Virus record (IMG/VR): IMGVR_UViG_3300005337_000015
Span: 1 to 36,782 of that record
Reading direction: 5' to 3' (one strand)
Length of the DNA: 36,782 nt
From: a virus
A program made the translations under genes and the position numbers. This document shows, piece by piece, positions 27,336-35,266 of the stretch. The notes beneath the pieces are model-generated. The model was not told where the DNA came from, did no database searches, and saw only the letters and a program-made list of their open reading frames with translations. Each line of letters opens with the position of its first letter. Within the stretch, counting starts at the first letter, position 1.

Positions 27336-28628
27336 ATGGGCCTTCTAGATGCTTTCAGTAACACATTAGCCACCAATCCTGCCGCTCAACAGGGTTTGCT
27401 TAATTTCGGCCTGAATCTCATGGCATCGCGTGGGAATTTAGGCCAAGCAATCGGCAATGCTGGCTTGGCAGGGCTGCAATCTTACAATCAATACAATCAG
27501 CAAGACGCACAAAAAAAGATGCAGGATTTGCAGCTTAAAGAAGCTCAGATGCGCATGGAGGCCTTGCAGCGCAAAGGTGATGAAGAAAAAGCATTACAAG
27601 AAGCGTACAAGTCTGGCTTTGCTCCTAAAACTACGTTCGATACTAGCAAGATTATGTCGAATGACTATGTGTCACCTGCTACAAACGTACAACGTATGGA
27701 CATTCGATCTGGCCTACAAAATGTACAGCAGAAGTTAATGGAACAAGGAATGATCCCTCAGGCCATGCAAGTTCAACAGCAAATGGCTGCGCTTACACCA
27801 ACTAAAAAGGTGAAAGATTGGAAAGATGTCATAGTGGGTGGAGTGCCTAAGCAGGTTCCATTGTTTGAGGATGGCACAGTGGGTCAGCCGATTGACTATG
27901 AAACCGCCCATGAATTGAAGATGCAAGATTTAGGCGGGAAAATTGGCATGTTTAACCCATTCACAGGCGTGCAGTCTGGGGCAGTTGGTAAAACTATGGC
28001 GCCCGGAGAGGGAGCTAGATTGGCCTTGGAGCAAGCTAGGTTCGCACGTGAAGGCCAAAACATGGAGCGACCAACGTTCAGTCAAGAAGCCGGGGGCTTT
28101 GTATATAGACCCAATGCACAATTCCCGACCGGTCGAGTAGTTGCGCCTCAAGGAATGCAGCCTAAAGCTGGCAGCATGACGGCATCAGAAGATGAACGTA
28201 AAGCCGCAGGTTGGTATCAACAAGCTAATTTAGCAAAACAAAATATGCAACAAGCTATGCAAGAAGAACCGGGCGTTGAGCGAAAACCGGTTATCGCTAG
28301 TGCTATTGGCGCGGTGCCCGGGTTTGGCGGTGTTAGCAATATGCTGAAATCACCTGCTCGCCAAAAGTTTGAACAAGGAGCCTCTTCATTTGCTGAAGCA
28401 ACGTTGCGTGCAGCAACAGGTGCCGGCGTCAATAAAGATGAAGCTGCGCAGAAAATTGCAGAACTTACTCCGCAAATAGGCGATTCTGATGCTGTTATTC
28501 AGCAAAAATTGAACAGCCAACAAATGTATCTTGATAGTTTAATTGCTAGAGCTGGACGGGCCGCACCGAAACAAAGTATGCAGCCACAAAATGCTAAAGG
28601 CGTGATTAAATTTCTAGGGTTTGAATAA
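27336..28628 (+). CDS. Ala/Gln-rich internal virion protein
   Basis: Encodes 430 residues. Begins MGLLDAFSNTLATNPAAQQG, with coiled-coil KKMQDLQLKEAQMRMEALQR and helical C-terminal half (SSFAEATLRAATGAGVNKDE, AAQKIAELTPQIGDSDAVIQ). Composition and order match ejection proteins. Stop overlaps the next start by one base. Confidence 0.6.
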   Translation: MGLLDAFSNTLATNPAAQQGLLNFGLNLMASRGNLGQAIGNAGLAGLQSYNQYNQQDAQKKMQDLQLKEAQMRMEALQRKGDEEKALQEAYKSGFAPKTTFDTSKIMSNDYVSPATNVQRMDIRSGLQNVQQKLMEQGMIPQAMQVQQQMAALTPTKKVKDWKDVIVGGVPKQVPLFEDGTVGQPIDYETAHELKMQDLGGKIGMFNPFTGVQSGAVGKTMAPGEGARLALEQARFAREGQNMERPTFSQEAGGFVYRPNAQFPTGRVVAPQGMQPKAGSMTASEDERKAAGWYQQANLAKQNMQQAMQEEPGVERKPVIASAIGAVPGFGGVSNMLKSPARQKFEQGASSFAEATLRAATGAGVNKDEAAQKIAELTPQIGDSDAVIQQKLNSQQMYLDSLIARAGRAAPKQSMQPQNAKGVIKFLGFE

Positions 28629-30457
28629 TGCCTATTGCACGAGTTCAACTGCCGGACGGCCGTATAGCGCGCTTTGATGTGCCAGAAGGAACTACGCCTG
28701 ATCAAGTCAATGATCTTGCCGGTAAGCAATTCATGATAAAACAGCCGCCAAAACAAGAAACACAGCAAAATCTTATTTCTCAAGAAGTAGCACAGACGCC
28801 AGCATGGAAAAATGCGCTCATTGGTGCAGGGAAAGGCTTAGGCGATATTGGCCTTGGTATTGAACAAGCGGGGGCAGGTTTACGGGATAGAGTTGGTAAT
28901 GCAATGGCATTGCTTGGCCCAATTGGCATGGTGGCTAATACGCTAAGTAAACAAGCCAGGCCGGCCCAAGAAATCCAAGAGGATATAGATACCAGAAAAA
29001 TGTTGGCTAAGCCATTGCTGCAAACTAAAGCTGGCTTGGCTGGTAATATTGGTGGCGCAATTGCTGGTGCAGCTCCTACAATGTTTATACCCGGCGCAAA
29101 CACTGCTGGGGGGGCCGCTGCTATTGGAGCGATAACTGGCGCGCTAGCTCCTGTCGCCTCTGATGAATCACGTCTACAGAATATAGCATTAGGTGGGTTA
29201 GGAGGTGCCGCTGTGCCTCTTGCAATTGGTGGAGCTAAAACGCTTGGTTCGGCTTTGTCCCCTTTGCTTAGCTCTGGAAAGCAAAAAATCGTTGGTTCGC
29301 TCTTAAATAGAGTTGCCCCACAAGGCACTATTCAGAATCTACGTGCTGCTAACGAACTTGTCCCTGGCAGCATGCCTACTGTGGCCCAGGTTGCTCAATC
29401 TGGTGGGTTGGCTGGCCTAGAAAGAATGGCAGCACAAGCTAACCCTGAAGCTTTTACACAAAGGGCTATGGAGCAAGCAGCTGCAAGGCAATCTGCCATT
29501 CGTAGTATCGCGCAAGATGATCTTGCCATTCAGTCGGCTAAATCGGCCAGAGAGGCCGCAACGTCTCCGCTATATGCCGCAGCAAAAAGCAAAACTATCC
29601 CGTCAACTGAAGAATTTCAGTCAATTATCAATCGTCTCCCAAGTGGCGTGATGGAAAGAGCTGGGCAACTAGCAAAAATGGAAGGCGTTCCGCTAACAAA
29701 TGATGCAGGCGATATTACAGGAAATACTGCTCATTACATCAAAATGGCGCTTGACGATATCATTGGTGGCGCTGGACAGCAAGGCGTAGGCGGTGCAGAA
29801 AAGCGTGCTATGCTTGGCGTGAAAGAAGCTTTGTTAAGCCACACAGGAAAAGAAATCCCTGAATACGCCCAAGCGATGAGTAAATATGCAGACTTATCCA
29901 AGCCAATTAATCAGATGCAAATTGGCCAAGAATTGCTTAATAAAGTAGCGCCTGCTTTGTCAGATTATGGTGCTTTGGCTTCTGAAACCGGGGCTAGCTA
30001 TGCTAAAGCATTGCGTGATGTAGGGCCGTTGGTTCGCAAAGCTACCGGCATGAAAAGTGCCGACCTAGAGTCAATAATGACACCTGAGCAAATAAAAAGC
30101 ATTAATGCTGTTGCTCAAGACTTGGCACGCAAAGCCAATGCACAAAATCTTGGTCGCGGAGTTGGTTCAAATACGTTTCAGAATCTTGCAATGCAAAATA
30201 TTGCTGAGCAATCAGGAATGCCAAAACTTGCTAATGCTTTGTTGGGCTTGCCAGGCATATCTAGGGGTGCAAAGTTCGTTTATCAGGACGTAGACCAGCA
30301 GCTAAAAGACCTATTGGCTCAAGCAATGCTTGATCCTAAAAAAGCCGCTACGCTCATGGAGCTGGCTCAGCCTAAGCCGGCAGGGTTGCTTGGCAATGCA
30401 ACAAGAGGCGTTGCACAGTTAGGTGCAACACAAGGCCTGCTGGGCGCTTTCCAATAA
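28628..30457 (+). CDS. Large internal virion/ejection protein
   Basis: Encodes 609 residues. N-terminus MPIARVQLPDGRIARFDVPE is a small beta module frequent in phage ejection proteins, followed by VNDLAGKQFMIKQPPKQ. Two hydrophobic glycine-zipper segments occur near 140-190 (AGNIGGAIAGAAPTMFIPGA, NTAGGAAAIGAITGALAPVA). The remainder is helical. No lysozyme or transglycosylase motif is visible, unlike some T7-like homologues. Confidence 0.65.
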   Translation: MPIARVQLPDGRIARFDVPEGTTPDQVNDLAGKQFMIKQPPKQETQQNLISQEVAQTPAWKNALIGAGKGLGDIGLGIEQAGAGLRDRVGNAMALLGPIGMVANTLSKQARPAQEIQEDIDTRKMLAKPLLQTKAGLAGNIGGAIAGAAPTMFIPGANTAGGAAAIGAITGALAPVASDESRLQNIALGGLGGAAVPLAIGGAKTLGSALSPLLSSGKQKIVGSLLNRVAPQGTIQNLRAANELVPGSMPTVAQVAQSGGLAGLERMAAQANPEAFTQRAMEQAAARQSAIRSIAQDDLAIQSAKSAREAATSPLYAAAKSKTIPSTEEFQSIINRLPSGVMERAGQLAKMEGVPLTNDAGDITGNTAHYIKMALDDIIGGAGQQGVGGAEKRAMLGVKEALLSHTGKEIPEYAQAMSKYADLSKPINQMQIGQELLNKVAPALSDYGALASETGASYAKALRDVGPLVRKATGMKSADLESIMTPEQIKSINAVAQDLARKANAQNLGRGVGSNTFQNLAMQNIAEQSGMPKLANALLGLPGISRGAKFVYQDVDQQLKDLLAQAMLDPKKAATLMELAQPKPAGLLGNATRGVAQLGATQGLLGAFQ

Positions 30458-30467
30458 TTACCATGAC

Positions 30468-30614
30468 ATGATCAAAATTCGTTTTATTAAGGATGGTTTC
30501 ATCTTTAGTTTAATAAAATTTGCAAGCATTCTGCCAGGCAGTAGAAGCAACAAAGCAATAAATGGCTTGAGCAGCATAGTTAGAAAAATAGTCATAAACG
30601 CCTTAAGCGCATAG
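30468..30614 (+). CDS. Small basic ORF, uncertain (48 residues)
   Basis: Begins MIKIRFIKDGFIFSLIKFAS and ends RKIVINALSA; amphipathic and basic. It fills the gap between the large ejection protein and the next gene, but no ribosome binding site is visible, so it may not be translated. Confidence 0.35.
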   Translation: MIKIRFIKDGFIFSLIKFASILPGSRSNKAINGLSSIVRKIVINALSA

Positions 30615-30621
30615 GATCAAA

Positions 30622-30969
30622 ATGAAAATACCAGACCCAAAACAATTAGCCGGAATGAGCTGGGATGATCTTTATTCTATGCGGCTTGAAAGAGCGCTAC
30701 AAGACCCACGTTCTCAGGCTTTGATTGCCCCTTATGAGCATCGTGCTTATGCGCGTGAACAAGTGGCAAACAACCCTTTGCTAGCGCCTGTTTACGGGGT
30801 TGCTGTCCCTGGTTATCAGGTTTTTAAGTCTATGATAGGCACATCTCGCTCCGCTCCTTCTCTTGATCAGATTCAACAGGGACTGATTGGCACAGGAGAA
30901 GGAATGGCACAAGGCATAGAGAATCTAGGTGCAAAAGCTAAACGAGGTTTGCTTAGCATGTTCGATTAG
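30622..30969 (+). CDS. Small virion-region protein (115 residues)
   Basis: GGAT lies upstream of ATG 30622. Begins MKIPDPKQLAGMSWDDLYSM; contains AYAREQVANNPLLAPVYGVA and a C-terminal helix GEGMAQGIENLGAKAKRGLL. Likely a structural or ejection-associated protein. Ends tail-to-tail with a reverse gene (4-bp overlap). Confidence 0.55.
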   Translation: MKIPDPKQLAGMSWDDLYSMRLERALQDPRSQALIAPYEHRAYAREQVANNPLLAPVYGVAVPGYQVFKSMIGTSRSAPSLDQIQQGLIGTGEGMAQGIENLGAKAKRGLLSMFD

Positions 30970-31145
30970 TCTGGCGCTGTGTTGTCAAACTCGCCTATAT
31001 CACAACTGATGCGATTGTTTGAAGATACAACACAATGATGGCTTTGCTTCCAAGCTTCAAACGCTTTGTCTCGATCAAAGTCTAGCCAAGCGCCAGCTAC
31101 AAATAGTACCGATAATGCAAGTGCGAAAACAGCAAGGGTTTTCAT
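30966..31145 (-). CDS. Reverse-strand exported small protein in the late operon
   Basis: Encodes 59 residues: MKTLAVFALALSVLFVAGAW (signal peptide or membrane anchor), DFDRDKAFEAWKQSHHC and ISCDIGEFDNTAPD. The FEAWKxxHxC...C layout recurs in small exported phage proteins. Supporting facts: no forward gene occupies 30970-31143, and the start codon forms the palindrome CATG shared with the forward gene at 31144. A TATACT -10 lies upstream inside that forward gene, without a good -35. A moron-like lysis or exclusion gene is possible. Confidence 0.55.
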   Translation of the reverse strand: MKTLAVFALALSVLFVAGAWLDFDRDKAFEAWKQSHHCVVSSNNRISCDIGEFDNTAPD

Positions 31146-31614
31146 GTCAGCCCCAAATGAAGAGGAAATCTCATACAAGCCAAGTATAGACGTGCAGTTT
31201 GCCATTTTGGAAGCGTCTATCAAGTCCTTGCATCAGAAAACTGATGCGGCGGCGGGGCAAAATGAGAGAATTCTTAGCACTGTAGAGCGCATAGCCGAAC
31301 GCGTGGTTATCGTTGAGTACAAGAGCAAAGAGCAAGATGGTGCACTACAAAGGCAATCTAGCCAGATGTCAGAGCTGGAAAACGAAATCAAGCTTCTTAA
31401 GCAGGTAGAAATAGAAGTTGGCAGGAAAATTGCTAAAGTACATGGAATAACGGTCGGCGTTGGGGCAATCATTGGCATGCTAGTAGTTGTGATGAACTGG
31501 ATCAACAGAACACAAATCGAGCCGATCATGGAGCTTCCAAAGAAAGTCATGGAGCTTCAATTTGAAACTCGTCGTCTAGATGAAGAAATCAAGCAATCGA
31601 AAGGTAAGCAATGA
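31144..31614 (+). CDS. Coiled-coil membrane protein of the lysis region (holin-related or tail-associated)
   Basis: Encodes 156 residues from ATG 31144 (AAGGG upstream). Long coiled coil (about 15-105, including TDAAAGQNERILSTVERIAE) followed by one transmembrane segment HGITVGVGAIIGMLVVVMNW near 108-130 and a second helix. Stop overlaps the next start (ATGA). The topology resembles coiled-coil plus one-helix proteins located beside endolysins in phages; pinholin or antiholin function is a guess. Confidence 0.5.
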   Translation: MSAPNEEEISYKPSIDVQFAILEASIKSLHQKTDAAAGQNERILSTVERIAERVVIVEYKSKEQDGALQRQSSQMSELENEIKLLKQVEIEVGRKIAKVHGITVGVGAIIGMLVVVMNWINRTQIEPIMELPKKVMELQFETRRLDEEIKQSKGKQ

Positions 31615-32003
31615 ATCTACTGCTTCAGCGTAGCCCAAGCAGAAATGGCACTACCATTGGTCGTCTATCTATAGATGGAACATTCTTCTGCTTCACTTGT
31701 GAGGATGAAATTAGAGAAGGCGAAAAGATCGCAGGAAAAACAGCTATCCCTGCTGGCCGCTACAAAATCATCATAACGGAAAGTAATCGCTTTGGCCGAT
31801 TGTTGCCATTGCTGGTAAATGTCCCAGGCTTCGCAGGCATCCGCATTCATCCCGGCAACACCGCAGCAGACACAGAAGGCTGCATTCTCCCCGGCTATGA
31901 TCTTCGTCCAGATGGCGTTGGTCGAAGTCGTGATGCTTTCAATGCGTTGTACGATAAAATTACCAAGGCTGATGAGATTTGGATAGAGGTGTGCAACCCA
32001 TGA
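31611..32003 (+). CDS. DUF5675-family protein, candidate endolysin
   Basis: Encodes 130 residues. The family pattern is strong: IGRLSIDGTFFCFTCEDEIR, GKTAIPAGRYKIIITESNRF, LLPLLVNVPGFAGIRIHPGN, DTEGCILPGYDL. Conserved His (IRIHPGN) and Cys (EGCIL) resemble the HG...GCI core of L,D-transpeptidase-like folds. The gene sits between a membrane protein and a holin-like gene followed by spanins, exactly where the murein enzyme belongs, and no other endolysin is found in the genome. Enzymatic activity is therefore inferred by elimination. Confidence 0.7.
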   Translation: MNLLLQRSPSRNGTTIGRLSIDGTFFCFTCEDEIREGEKIAGKTAIPAGRYKIIITESNRFGRLLPLLVNVPGFAGIRIHPGNTAADTEGCILPGYDLRPDGVGRSRDAFNALYDKITKADEIWIEVCNP

Positions 32004-32245
32004 ACTGGCTATGTGAAAGTCTGCAAGATGGAAGAAGCGGAAGATACTCATCCAGACGACTAGCAATGCTACTTGCCACAGCAAGCATGTCTGCTGGCCT
32101 GATCATTCTTTGCGTAGCCCAACTATTAGGCCGTGATGCTGCAATGGCTATTGGCGCTGTTGCTGTGCCATTGGCTGGGCTTGGCGGATACAGCTATGTT
32201 AATGGAAAAGTTAACGAGGCTAAGAATGCCATTTCTTCTAGCTAA
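32000..32245 (+). CDS. Holin-like two-helix protein
   Basis: Encodes 81 residues from ATG 32000 (ATGA overlap). Begins MNWLCESLQDGRSGRYSSRR, then two hydrophobic segments (LAMLLATASMSAGLIILCVA near 21-42 and AAMAIGAVAVPLAGLGGYSY near 47-66). Small, two helices, charged ends and position between the DUF5675 gene and the spanins fit a class II holin. Confidence 0.65.
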   Translation: MNWLCESLQDGRSGRYSSRRLAMLLATASMSAGLIILCVAQLLGRDAAMAIGAVAVPLAGLGGYSYVNGKVNEAKNAISSS

Positions 32246-32699
32246 TTGGCGACTCTTCGCTATCCTGATAATTTTGGTTGGCGCGTTTGGTGCTGGATTT
32301 AAGACTAGCAGTACTATTGAGCAAGCCAAGCAAACTAAGGCGCTACAAGCACAGATAGATGCGCAGAAGGTTGCAGAAGACGCATCTTATAAAGCCGGTC
32401 TAGAACAAGGTCAGCGAGAAGCTAAAACAGTTACTGTAACCAAGCAAATAGCCAAAGAGGTTGTCCGCTATGTACAAGTCAATCCTGAGCGTATTGAGCT
32501 GCCTGCTAGTTGGCGCATGCTCCACGATGCCGCCGCAAATAACGATGCCGAGGCCAGCGCCAAGCCTATTGATTCCTCCGCAACAGTTGACGACGCTTCC
32601 GCCATTTCAACTGTTACCAGTAACTACGCCACCTGCCAGCAATGGCGAGACCAAGTAATAGGCTGGCAAGCTTGGTATTGGGCTAACCAGCCAAAATAA
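32226..32699 (+). CDS. Inner-membrane spanin (Rz-type)
   Basis: Encodes 157 residues from ATG 32226 (GAGG 8 nt upstream, 20-bp overlap with the holin gene). One N-terminal membrane anchor (LFAILIILVGAFGAGFKTSS) then a periplasmic coiled coil (EQAKQTKALQAQIDAQKVAE) and a C-terminal domain ending WRDQVIGWQAWYWANQPK. With the embedded lipoprotein it fuses inner and outer membranes at lysis. Confidence 0.85.
   Translation: MPFLLANWRLFAILIILVGAFGAGFKTSSTIEQAKQTKALQAQIDAQKVAEDASYKAGLEQGQREAKTVTVTKQIAKEVVRYVQVNPERIELPASWRMLHDAAANNDAEASAKPIDSSATVDDASAISTVTSNYATCQQWRDQVIGWQAWYWANQPK
32470..32658 (+). CDS. Outer-membrane spanin lipoprotein (Rz1-type), embedded
   Basis: Encodes 62 residues in the +1 frame entirely inside the Rz-type gene; ATG 32470 has AGAGG 9 nt upstream. 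MYKSILSVLSCLLVGACSTM has a signal sequence with lipobox LVGAC, and the mature part is Pro-rich (PRPAPSLLIPPQQLTTLPPF), as is usual for Rz1. The embedded arrangement is typical of Gram-negative phages. Confidence 0.88.
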   Translation: MYKSILSVLSCLLVGACSTMPPQITMPRPAPSLLIPPQQLTTLPPFQLLPVTTPPASNGETK

Positions 32700-32700
32700 A

Positions 32701-32913
32701 TCATTCAGGCAACTGCTTTAAAGACCGAATTTCTTCTTCTAATTTTCGGACTTTTGCTTCAAGTGAAGCCGTGTGCATTAGAATAATATCTATGCATTCG
32801 CCCCATGTTTTATCAAAGCATTCATAATGGAAGAATGTTCTTTGATCCTCTAATGGCCTATTTTCTGACAAATATTTATTTATTTTGGCCTTTTGCTCTT
32901 TATTTAGATTCAT
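32701..32913 (-). CDS. Small coiled-coil protein (70 residues)
   Basis: Begins MNLNKEQKAKINKYLSENRP and ends with a coiled coil (SLEAKVRKLEEEIRSLKQLP). GGAG lies upstream and the start overlaps the stop of the ribbon-helix-helix-like gene (ATGA), so the two form a leftward operon inside the late region. Could be a regulator partner. Confidence 0.6.
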   Translation of the reverse strand: MNLNKEQKAKINKYLSENRPLEDQRTFFHYECFDKTWGECIDIILMHTASLEAKVRKLEEEIRSLKQLPE

Positions 32914-33092
32914 TTTCTTTTCTCCAATAAGTAAGAATTAGCTATTACTATTTGTAGTGCTATTCGCACTCCTTCTCCTTTATTCCCATCGCCAATCTTT
33001 TCTGCTCCTTTCTCTAACACTTTCGGCAATCTTACGCTAAGTGTCGTCATTGGTTCGGCCTGAAATCTGAACTGCTTTCTGTTCTTGTTCAT
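32910..33092 (-). CDS. Ribbon-helix-helix-like repressor (putative)
   Basis: Encodes 60 residues. After a basic arm (MNKNRKQFRFQAEP) comes MTTLSVRLPKVLEKGAEKIG, then GNKGEGVRIALQIVIANSYL. A strand with alternating SVRLP and two helices is the Arc/MetJ ribbon-helix-helix pattern, which dimerises on DNA. It is transcribed away from the 575-residue protein gene, and an inverted repeat TGTCAT-N8-ATGACA lies between them. Confidence 0.6.
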   Translation of the reverse strand: MNKNRKQFRFQAEPMTTLSVRLPKVLEKGAEKIGDGNKGEGVRIALQIVIANSYLLEKRK

Positions 33093-33136
33093 GTCTTACG
33101 TCTCCATCCTCATGCATTACATCTTCTGGGGCATGC

Positions 33137-33156
33137 TGTCATCGGGCCTAATGACA
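33137..33156. promoter_or_regulatory. Inverted repeat, candidate operator in divergent region
   Basis: TGTCAT (33137-33142) and ATGACA (33151-33156) with an 8-bp centre lie between the ribbon-helix-helix-like gene and the divergent gene at 33225. A TATGAT -10-like hexamer for the leftward genes is at 33169-33174, but I see no good -35 for either direction. The dyad fits a site for a dimeric repressor. Confidence 0.4.
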
Positions 33157-33224
33157 TTTGCACGGAGGATCATAACTGCATCTAGGAGATAGATTGTTAA
33201 TTTTACTTGTTAAAAGGAATAGTT

Positions 33225-34952
33225 ATGGCTGAAAACTACGACGGTACTAACGCCGTACCGCCAAACGCTCCGCCAAATCCGTCTGGGCCACGATGGGAAA
33301 GGAATAGATATGGCTCACGTTCTGAATATGGCGATGGCAGATATGGGCGTGGTGAAAGCTCTGAATACGAAAGGTCAGAATATCGCAATGACAATAGGTC
33401 GGAATATGGCGACGGAGACTCTTACGACAGACAGGGTGAATATGATGGCGGAGACTACCACAGGCATGACGGCCGAGAATTTCGTTTCGGTTTTGTGCCG
33501 TATCGTGAACGAGCAAGATACATAAGAGAGCGACCATGGTATCCAGCCCCATCATATTTGATGCCTGAATATCTTGATCCTCAAGACCAACCTCGTGGGC
33601 CACGCCATTTCAGCGCTTACCCGCCATATATGCATTACGGCGGCGGAGAAAGCGGCGGAGGTAATAAACAATCCCAAGGCAGTTTCCGCTCTTACGAGGG
33701 GAATGAGAATAGCGGAGGGGATGAAAGCCAAGGTCGAGAAAGTGGCCAAAGAGGCGGCCAAGGCGGAGACCAAGGCGGTAGTCAAGGGCCAATGTGGCAA
33801 TCACCTCCATCGCCTTATTGGATGCACGGATTTAACCCGCAATGGTCTATGAATCGACAACAGCAAGGTAGCGGCGGCGAAGGGCAAGGCAGCAGCCAGC
33901 AAAAAAGTGACACGCTCACGAAATCAGATTTTTACCGTGATATGGCACATTTTGGCGCTTTAGCTGCACATGAAACGGCATCGCAACGAAGATTTGAAGA
34001 TTTGAAATATCACATTTGCGAAGGTCAACAACCAAGCGAGAAAGGAAGCAAAATGGATTTGGGCAACGTATCTGACAAAGTAAATATCAATCTTGGTGAT
34101 GGCGGTGGCGGTGGTGGCGGTCTAGGTGCTGCTGCTTTGATTGCTGCTCTTGGTAATCGCAACCAAGATAATAGCGCAGCTTTGATTGCTGCTTTAGGCA
34201 ACCGAAACGAGACGGACAATACTTCTATGGCTCCTTTGTTTGCAGCAATGGCTGGTGGTGGTTTTAATAACGGCATGAATAGTCTATGGCCGCTGTTGCT
34301 TTTGGCCGGCCTTGGACGTGGTGGCGGTGGTCTTTTCGGCGGAGGCTGTGATGGCAATGGTTCGGCGGTTAATCAAATCACCAGTGACCTCGTGCTGTCA
34401 AAGCTCGGCAGCATTGAGGGCGCAGTCCCTCTTGCAGCAGCTCAGACTGAAAACTCCATTTGTACCCAAACAAATGCACTTACCAATCTCATCAATCAAT
34501 CTGAGTTGGCAACGCTACAGGCCGTTTCTAACACCAAAGACTCTATTCAAAACGCCACGGCACTGCTGTCAAATCAGGTAAACAATGTAAACCAGTCTGT
34601 TTTAACAACTGGCCTGCAAACTCAAATCGCCATTGGGAATGACGGCGACAAAACGCGCGCTTTGATTCAATCGATCAATGATGCGAACTTGCAGCGTCAA
34701 CTTGCAGTGGCAGAAGCAGAACTGGCAGAAGAACGCCATGTACGCCGAAGCCGCGAAATTGAAATTAATGTGACCCAACAAGTCAACCAACAACAAGCTC
34801 AGGTTCAGCTTCAGACCCAGCTTTCAGGGTTGGCGCAACTATGCCACGGTCTCGTTGGCCAATTTAATCGTGCTAACCAAGATATTGTTAACCTTGGTAC
34901 GATGGTTGCCAGTGGCACACAGGCAAATCCACAAACTAACGTAAGTCGTTAA
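33225..34952 (+). CDS. Tyr/Arg/Gly-rich disordered plus helical protein (575 residues)
   Basis: ATG 33225 has AAGGAAT about 5 nt upstream (an ATG six codons earlier is rejected). Residues 1-90 are repeats of SEYGDG, SSEYERSEYRND and SYDRQGEYDGG; 130-235 are Gly/Gln/Ser-rich. A glycine-run hinge precedes two ALIAALGNRN repeats, then a hydrophobic Gly-rich segment (MNSLWPLLLLAGLGRGGGGL). The C-terminal 200 residues are helical with NSICTQTNALTNLINQSELA. The C-terminal half resembles a family of phage proteins of unknown function. It has its own terminator, so it is an independent unit. Confidence 0.65.
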   Translation: MAENYDGTNAVPPNAPPNPSGPRWERNRYGSRSEYGDGRYGRGESSEYERSEYRNDNRSEYGDGDSYDRQGEYDGGDYHRHDGREFRFGFVPYRERARYIRERPWYPAPSYLMPEYLDPQDQPRGPRHFSAYPPYMHYGGGESGGGNKQSQGSFRSYEGNENSGGDESQGRESGQRGGQGGDQGGSQGPMWQSPPSPYWMHGFNPQWSMNRQQQGSGGEGQGSSQQKSDTLTKSDFYRDMAHFGALAAHETASQRRFEDLKYHICEGQQPSEKGSKMDLGNVSDKVNINLGDGGGGGGGLGAAALIAALGNRNQDNSAALIAALGNRNETDNTSMAPLFAAMAGGGFNNGMNSLWPLLLLAGLGRGGGGLFGGGCDGNGSAVNQITSDLVLSKLGSIEGAVPLAAAQTENSICTQTNALTNLINQSELATLQAVSNTKDSIQNATALLSNQVNNVNQSVLTTGLQTQIAIGNDGDKTRALIQSINDANLQRQLAVAEAELAEERHVRRSREIEINVTQQVNQQQAQVQLQTQLSGLAQLCHGLVGQFNRANQDIVNLGTMVASGTQANPQTNVSR

Positions 34953-34957
34953 TCCTG

Positions 34958-34980
34958 ACGGGGCTTCGGCCCCGTTTTTT
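34958..34980 (+). terminator. Strong terminator after the 575-residue protein gene
   Basis: ACGGGGC-TTCG-GCCCCGT (34958-34975) with six T residues ending at 34980. Same UUCG-capped design as the terminator at 20078. The ribosome binding site of the next gene (GGAG) begins right after the T tract. Confidence 0.9.
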
Positions 34981-34990
34981 GGAGCCATAA

Positions 34991-35266
34991 ATGCAAAGCC
35001 CACTATTAGTCAATATTCAACACCTCAAACAAGCGCTTGGCATGCCAATTTCTAGTATTGGATTCATCAGGGAAACAATAAATAAGAACAACGATATATC
35101 AGATAACCTGCCACCAGAAGACGCTGAATTTTTCATTGAAAATCTTCATTGTCTTCCTGAGTTTATTCAAACTCCTGACGGACTAGATACTTGGGCATTG
35201 CTAATGGAAGCATTTAGAGAATATGTAAACAAATATTACGAAGAAGAATCTTCTTCTGCATCTTGA
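34991..35266 (+). CDS. Unknown acidic protein (91 residues)
   Basis: GGAG lies 6 nt upstream of ATG 34991 although the gene follows a strong terminator, so read-through or a separate weak promoter is needed. Begins MQSPLLVNIQHLKQALGMPI; contains EDAEFFIENLHCLPEFIQTP; ends YYEEESSSAS. Its 3' end overlaps the convergent gene by 31 bp. Confidence 0.55.
   Translation: MQSPLLVNIQHLKQALGMPISSIGFIRETINKNNDISDNLPPEDAEFFIENLHCLPEFIQTPDGLDTWALLMEAFREYVNKYYEEESSSAS

Noticed and set aside
28780-29328. Minus-strand ORF of 182 codons rich in Ala/Pro inside the ejection-protein gene
   Set aside because: Antisense shadow of a Gly/Ala-rich coding region; no start signals and located mid-operon.
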